Positions 60,990 to 64,000 of a stretch of 64,000 bases of DNA are shown here, in pieces. Every line of letters begins with the position of its first letter. Position 1 is the first letter of the stretch. Position numbers and translations under genes: made by a program. The notes beneath the pieces were generated by a model. That model saw nothing but the letters and a program-made list of their open reading frames with translations, searched no databases and had not been told where the DNA came from. This stretch comes from JAQGMJ01 sp036498945 (lineage in GTDB: Bacteria; Pseudomonadota; Gammaproteobacteria; Burkholderiales; JAEUOS01), in contig DASYEQ010000094.1 in the NCBI GenBank assembly GCA_036498945.1, positions 1 to 64,000 on the forward strand, written 5' to 3'.

Positions 60990-61859
60990 TCAACTGCGAA
61001 ACTCCGGAATATCCGGCTTCGAGCCCCACATGCAGAACGACTCCGGCGTGAACGGATATTGCCGCGGCTGCTCGTCCGGATCGGTGACCAGGCGCACGCC
61101 GCAGGAGTATTCGTAGACCATGCCGTCGGGGCCTTCGAAGTAGAGGAAGCGGGCGCCGGAAGTGGGGTGGCGGCCGGGGCCGAAGACGATGCGGATGCCT
61201 TGCTTTTGCAGGAAGTACCAGGAGCGCATGATGTCGTCGACTTCGGCCACCTGGTGGTTGATGTGCTGCACGCCGGCAAAGGTGGAGGGGAAGAGGGCGA
61301 TCTTGTGGTGGACCTCGTCGATGCGCAACAGCGGCGCGGGGCCGATGCGGTCGGAGACTTTTGCCGACAACACGGTGGTCCAGAATTTTTCGTCGCGCTT
61401 GGCGTCGGTGGTGCGCAGCCCGATGTGGGAAAAGCCGGTGATGCCGGCATCGCGACTGGGGAAGTAGCGGGTGCCGGAGAAATGCGGCCAGACGCAGAGG
61501 TCGATGGAGTTGCCGGTGGGGTCCTTGAAGTTGATGAAGGACTCTACCCGGCGCGCTTCGCACTGCTCGGGCGTGCCGCGCGTGAAGGGAATGCGCTCGG
61601 CGTCGAGGTTGGCGGCGGCGGCGTCCAGCTCGGCGACGGAAGAAACGGAAAAGCCGACGATGTGGTCGCGCGGGTCGCCGTCGAAATAGGCCAGGGTGTG
61701 GTCGCGGCCGTCGCTGCGAAAGTAGATGGACTGGCCGTGTTTCGGGTTGCCGGCGCGCTGCGCTTCCTGCAGGCCGAGGATGGTGGTGGCGTAGCGGCGC
61801 GCGCCTTCGAGGTCGCGGCTGCCGAGACGAATATAGCGGATGTCGTGCAGGTTGATCAT
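60990..61859 (-). CDS. type I (VOC) extradiol ring-cleavage dioxygenase
   Basis: A 289-residue two-domain vicinal-oxygen-chelate protein. The N-terminal domain (HDIRYIRLGSRDLEGARRYA) lacks metal ligands as expected; the C-terminal domain has the complete Fe(II) 2-His-1-Glu set: His in GFSHIGLRTTD, His in QHINHQVAEVDD and Glu in MVYEYSCG. Such enzymes cleave catechol-type rings next to a hydroxyl group. The ATG at 61859 is behind a good AGAGGCAAGG site; a longer frame to 62054 is not needed. It is divergent from the dienelactone hydrolase gene, and the partner pathway may be the aromatic cluster to the right. Confidence 0.85.
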   Translation of the reverse strand: MINLHDIRYIRLGSRDLEGARRYATTILGLQEAQRAGNPKHGQSIYFRSDGRDHTLAYFDGDPRDHIVGFSVSSVAELDAAAANLDAERIPFTRGTPEQCEARRVESFINFKDPTGNSIDLCVWPHFSGTRYFPSRDAGITGFSHIGLRTTDAKRDEKFWTTVLSAKVSDRIGPAPLLRIDEVHHKIALFPSTFAGVQHINHQVAEVDDIMRSWYFLQKQGIRIVFGPGRHPTSGARFLYFEGPDGMVYEYSCGVRLVTDPDEQPRQYPFTPESFCMWGSKPDIPEFRS

Positions 61860-62037
61860 GAAGCCTTGCCTCTGGCGCGTTGATGTTCGCCCGAAGCGGC
61901 CGGTGCTTGGGCGCGCCGCGCAATGAGCGCTACAATGCGCGGCACCCGCCATCGTATACGAAACCCGCGCGCCCCTGTCGCCGGGCGGCGGACGCCACAC
62001 CCTCATTCCCCGCAACGAATTTCCCTGGAGAGACGCA

Positions 62038-62712
62038 ATGGGCACCATGATCAAGTTGAAGGCCGCCGACGGCCACGAGTTTTCCTGCTACAAGGCCGAG
62101 CCCGCCGGCAAGCCCAAGGGCGCCATCGTGGTAATCCAGGAAATCTTCGGCGTCAACGACCACATCCGCAAGACCGCAGACCTGTACGCCAGCGAAGGCT
62201 ACCTGGCGCTGGCCCCGGCGATCTACGACCGCGTCAAGCCGGGCTTCGACGTCGGCTACACCATGCCGGAAATGCAGGAGGGCTTCGGCCTCAAGGGCCA
62301 GGTGAAGACCGAGGATGCGATGAAGGACATCCAGGCCACGGTGAACGAAGCGGGCAAGGCCGGCCGCGTCGGCATCGTCGGCTATTGCTACGGCGGCCTG
62401 TTGACCTGGCACGCAGCGGCCAAGGTGAGCGGCCTGACGGCGGCGGTGCCTTACTACGGCGGCGGCATTCCGGACGTGGCCGACGAACAACCCAAGGTGC
62501 CGGTGATGATGCACTTCGGCGAGAAAGACAGCTACATCCCGATGGAAGGCGTGCAGAAGGTCAAGGCCAAGCACCCGGACGCGAAGGTGTTCACCTACCC
62601 GGCGGACCACGGCTTCAACTGCGACCAGCGCGGCTCCTACGATGAGCCTTCGGCCAAGGAAGCGCGCAAGCGCACGCTGGAATTCTTCAAGCAGCACATC
62701 GCCGAGCAATAA
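62038..62712 (+). CDS. dienelactone hydrolase family protein
   Basis: A 224-residue alpha/beta hydrolase of the dienelactone hydrolase (carboxymethylenebutenolidase) family. The nucleophile is the cysteine in VGYCYGGLLTW; E35 in VIQEIFGVNDHI interacts with it; the triad is completed by the aspartate in FGEKDSYIP and histidine in PADHGFNCDQRG. Dienelactone hydrolases open lactones formed in ring-cleavage pathways. In this cluster it may act on a lactone of an aminomuconate intermediate; that is inference. It is followed 17 nt later by the deaminase gene, probably in one operon. Confidence 0.93.
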   Translation: MGTMIKLKAADGHEFSCYKAEPAGKPKGAIVVIQEIFGVNDHIRKTADLYASEGYLALAPAIYDRVKPGFDVGYTMPEMQEGFGLKGQVKTEDAMKDIQATVNEAGKAGRVGIVGYCYGGLLTWHAAAKVSGLTAAVPYYGGGIPDVADEQPKVPVMMHFGEKDSYIPMEGVQKVKAKHPDAKVFTYPADHGFNCDQRGSYDEPSAKEARKRTLEFFKQHIAEQ

Positions 62713-62729
62713 GCAAAAGGGGCCTGAAC

Positions 62730-63167
62730 GTGAGTTCCGAAGTCATCGCCGGAAAGGCAAAGCCACGCGGCAAGTATCCGCACTACAAGCGCGCGGGCGA
62801 TTTCATTTTCGTTTCCGGCACCAGCTCGCGCCGGCCCGACAACACTTTCGCCGGGGCCAGCGCGGACGCCGCCGGCACCATGAAGCTCGACATCCGCGAG
62901 CAGACGCGCGCGGTGATCGAGAACATCCGCGACGTGCTGAAAAGCGCCGGGGCCGAGCTGTCGGACTGTGTGGAGATAAGCTCCTTCCTCGTCGACATGA
63001 ACGACTTCGGCGGCTACAACGAGGTCTACGGCGAGTATTTCGATTACAACGGCCCGGCGCGCACCACCGTGGCGGTGCACCAGTTGCCGCATCCGCACCT
63101 GCGCATCGAGATCAAGGCCGTGGCCTATAAGCCGCTCGCCGCTCCGCGGGCTCCCGACAAGCCATAG
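62730..63167 (+). CDS. 2-aminomuconate deaminase (RidA/YjgF family)
   Basis: A 145-residue RidA-fold protein close to the 2-aminomuconate deaminases AmnD/NbaF, which release ammonia to give 4-oxalocrotonate. The segments GDFIFVSGTSSRRPDNTFAG and DCVEISSFLVDMNDFGGYNE are characteristic, as is HQLPHPHLRIEIKAVAYKPL, with the conserved arginine. GTG is the start. The neighbouring 3-hydroxyanthranilate dioxygenase and ACMS decarboxylase make the assignment convincing. The missing step, 2-aminomuconate-semialdehyde dehydrogenase, is presumably beyond the right edge. Confidence 0.9.
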   Translation: MSSEVIAGKAKPRGKYPHYKRAGDFIFVSGTSSRRPDNTFAGASADAAGTMKLDIREQTRAVIENIRDVLKSAGAELSDCVEISSFLVDMNDFGGYNEVYGEYFDYNGPARTTVAVHQLPHPHLRIEIKAVAYKPLAAPRAPDKP

Positions 63168-63175
63168 GAATAACT

Positions 63176-63278
63176 GATTAAGTGGGCTACGCCCCCTTAA
63201 CAACCCCCGAGTCCAGAGGGAAGTTTGCGCACCCCTCTCTCAATTCCGAGACTTGTTCAGTATTTACCATAGTCACAA
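63176..63278 (+). promoter_or_regulatory. conserved leader element upstream of the dioxygenase gene (copy B)
   Basis: Related to copy A upstream of livH, running up to the dioxygenase ATG, with the same order of GATTAAG, GCCC, TTAACAACCC, TCCAG, GTTTGCG, TCTCA and TTCAGT. The 5' hairpin TTAAG-GGGC/GCCC-CTTAA (63178-63200) retains pairing despite sequence changes. The block occupies almost the entire gap between the deaminase and dioxygenase genes, and no ribosome-binding site is evident before the ATG. Confidence 0.6.
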
Positions 63279-63794
63279 ATGCTGCCCGCAATCAATTTCC
63301 CCAAGTGGATCGCCGAGAACCAGCACCTGCTCAAGCCGCCGGTGGGCAACCAGCAGGTGTGGCGCGATACCGATTTCATCGTCACCGTGGTCGGCGGGCC
63401 GAACAAGCGCACCGACTTCCACGACGACCCTTTCGAGGAATTCTTCTACCAGTTCAAGGGCAACGCCTCGCTGAACATCATGGACGAGGCGGGGAAGCCG
63501 GGCGTGGTCGACCTGAAGGAAGGCACCATGTTCCTGCTGCCGCCGCACATGCGCCATTCGCCGCAGAGGCCGGAAGAAGGCAGCATGTGCATCGTGATCG
63601 AGCGCAGCCGGCCCGAGGGTGCGAGGGACGGCTTCGAGTGGTATTGCCTGGAGTGCAGCAAGCTGCTGCACCGGGTCGAGGTGCAGTTGAAGAACATCGT
63701 CAAGGATTTGCCGCCGTTGTTCGAGGCGTTTTACACGAACATGGAAGCGCGCACCTGCAAGCATTGCGGTGCGGTGCATCCCGGTAAAGGGTAA
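63279..63794 (+). CDS. nbaC: 3-hydroxyanthranilate 3,4-dioxygenase
   Basis: A 171-residue cupin that cleaves 3-hydroxyanthranilate to 2-amino-3-carboxymuconate semialdehyde (ACMS). The catalytic Fe(II) ligands are H48 and E54 in RTDFHDDPFEEFFYQ and H93 in LLPPHMRHSPQRP. The C-terminal rubredoxin-like iron site has two CxxC pairs, CLEC and CKHC, as in the bacterial enzyme of Cupriavidus. It matches NbaC of 2-nitrobenzoate-degrading bacteria and kynurenine-pathway enzymes. It is 7 nt from the following ACMS decarboxylase gene. Confidence 0.96.
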   Translation: MLPAINFPKWIAENQHLLKPPVGNQQVWRDTDFIVTVVGGPNKRTDFHDDPFEEFFYQFKGNASLNIMDEAGKPGVVDLKEGTMFLLPPHMRHSPQRPEEGSMCIVIERSRPEGARDGFEWYCLECSKLLHRVEVQLKNIVKDLPPLFEAFYTNMEARTCKHCGAVHPGKG

Positions 63795-63801
63795 GTAAGC
63801 A

Positions 63802-64000
63802 ATGTCAGTCATCGATATTCATTCGCACTTCTTCCCCGAAACCTGGCCCGACCTGGAAAAGAAGTTCGGCACGCCGGACTGGCCGTGGATGAAGCACCTG
63901 GGCGATGGCAAAGCCATGGTGATGATCGGGCAAAAGGAGTTCCGCCCGGTGTACTCAGCCTGCTGGGACGTGAACAAACGCCTTGAAGAGATGGATCGCG
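63802..64000 (+). CDS. nbaD: 2-amino-3-carboxymuconate-6-semialdehyde decarboxylase (5' part)
   Basis: The first 66 codons of an amidohydrolase-superfamily enzyme, cut by the right window edge. DIHSHFFPETWPDLEKKFG contains the HxH metal motif typical of ACMS decarboxylase, which converts ACMS to 2-aminomuconate semialdehyde. Position directly after the dioxygenase gene is as in nba and kynurenine-type clusters. A GGGTAAG ribosome-binding region precedes the ATG. Confidence 0.88.
   Translation, partial: MSVIDIHSHFFPETWPDLEKKFGTPDWPWMKHLGDGKAMVMIGQKEFRPVYSACWDVNKRLEEMDR

Overview
The window is high-GC DNA from a betaproteobacterium, most likely Burkholderiales, Rhodocyclales or a relative. This rests on gene order: sdhB-sdhE-gltA-odhA-odhB-lpd-zapE, yceD-rpmF-plsX-fabH-fabD-fabG-acpP-fabF-rpoE-rseA-rseB-mucD-lepA-lepB, and rnc-era-recO-pdxJ-acpS-nagZ. 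I saw no tRNA, rRNA, CRISPR array or intact insertion sequence.

Layout. (1) 1-9.8 kb: end of succinate dehydrogenase, its flavinylation factor, citrate synthase, the three 2-oxoglutarate dehydrogenase subunits (with a small secreted protein inserted before lpd) and the ATPase ZapE. (2) 9.8-21 kb: an accessory catabolic block with DUF2848, an ABM-domain protein and an alpha/beta hydrolase in one operon, a divergent ArsR-type regulator, an N-carbamoyl-D-amino-acid hydrolase, a DapA-family lyase, a fused hydantoinase/5-oxoprolinase, a MipA-type outer-membrane protein and an ABC solute-binding protein. (3) 21-31 kb: DUF2461, a HEAT/TPR protein, DUF1631, ComEC, a PucG-like aminotransferase, a protein with an internally duplicated domain, an RsmI-like methyltransferase and a Maf nucleotide pyrophosphatase. 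(4) 31-51 kb: the fatty-acid/phospholipid cluster, the sigma-E envelope-stress operon, then LepA, signal peptidase, RNase III, Era, RecO, PdxJ, AcpS and NagZ. (5) 51-58.4 kb: two tandem paralogous solute-binding proteins followed by a complete livHMGF transporter and an orphan TRAP solute-binding protein. (6) 58.4-61 kb: a patch of small orphan genes (phage-terminase-like, unknown, GDCCVxC cysteine-rich, DUF3833 lipoprotein) interspersed with three copies of a 32-bp repeat. (7) 61-64 kb: an aromatic-degradation cluster (extradiol dioxygenase, dienelactone hydrolase, 2-aminomuconate deaminase, 3-hydroxyanthranilate 3,4-dioxygenase, start of ACMS decarboxylase), consistent with ring cleavage of 3-hydroxyanthranilate toward central metabolism.

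Most notable non-coding signals: a related element of about 105 nt lies immediately upstream of both livH and the 3-hydroxyanthranilate dioxygenase gene, with a 5' hairpin that appears compensatorily conserved. It may link the transporter to the aromatic pathway. A 48-codon upstream ORF with a strong Shine-Dalgarno sequence ends 4 nt before rpoE, recalling the E. coli rseD leader. The yceD-rpmF-plsX-fab operon has a near-consensus promoter followed by two mutually exclusive leader hairpins. All homology calls are from reading the translations by eye; no database search was run.
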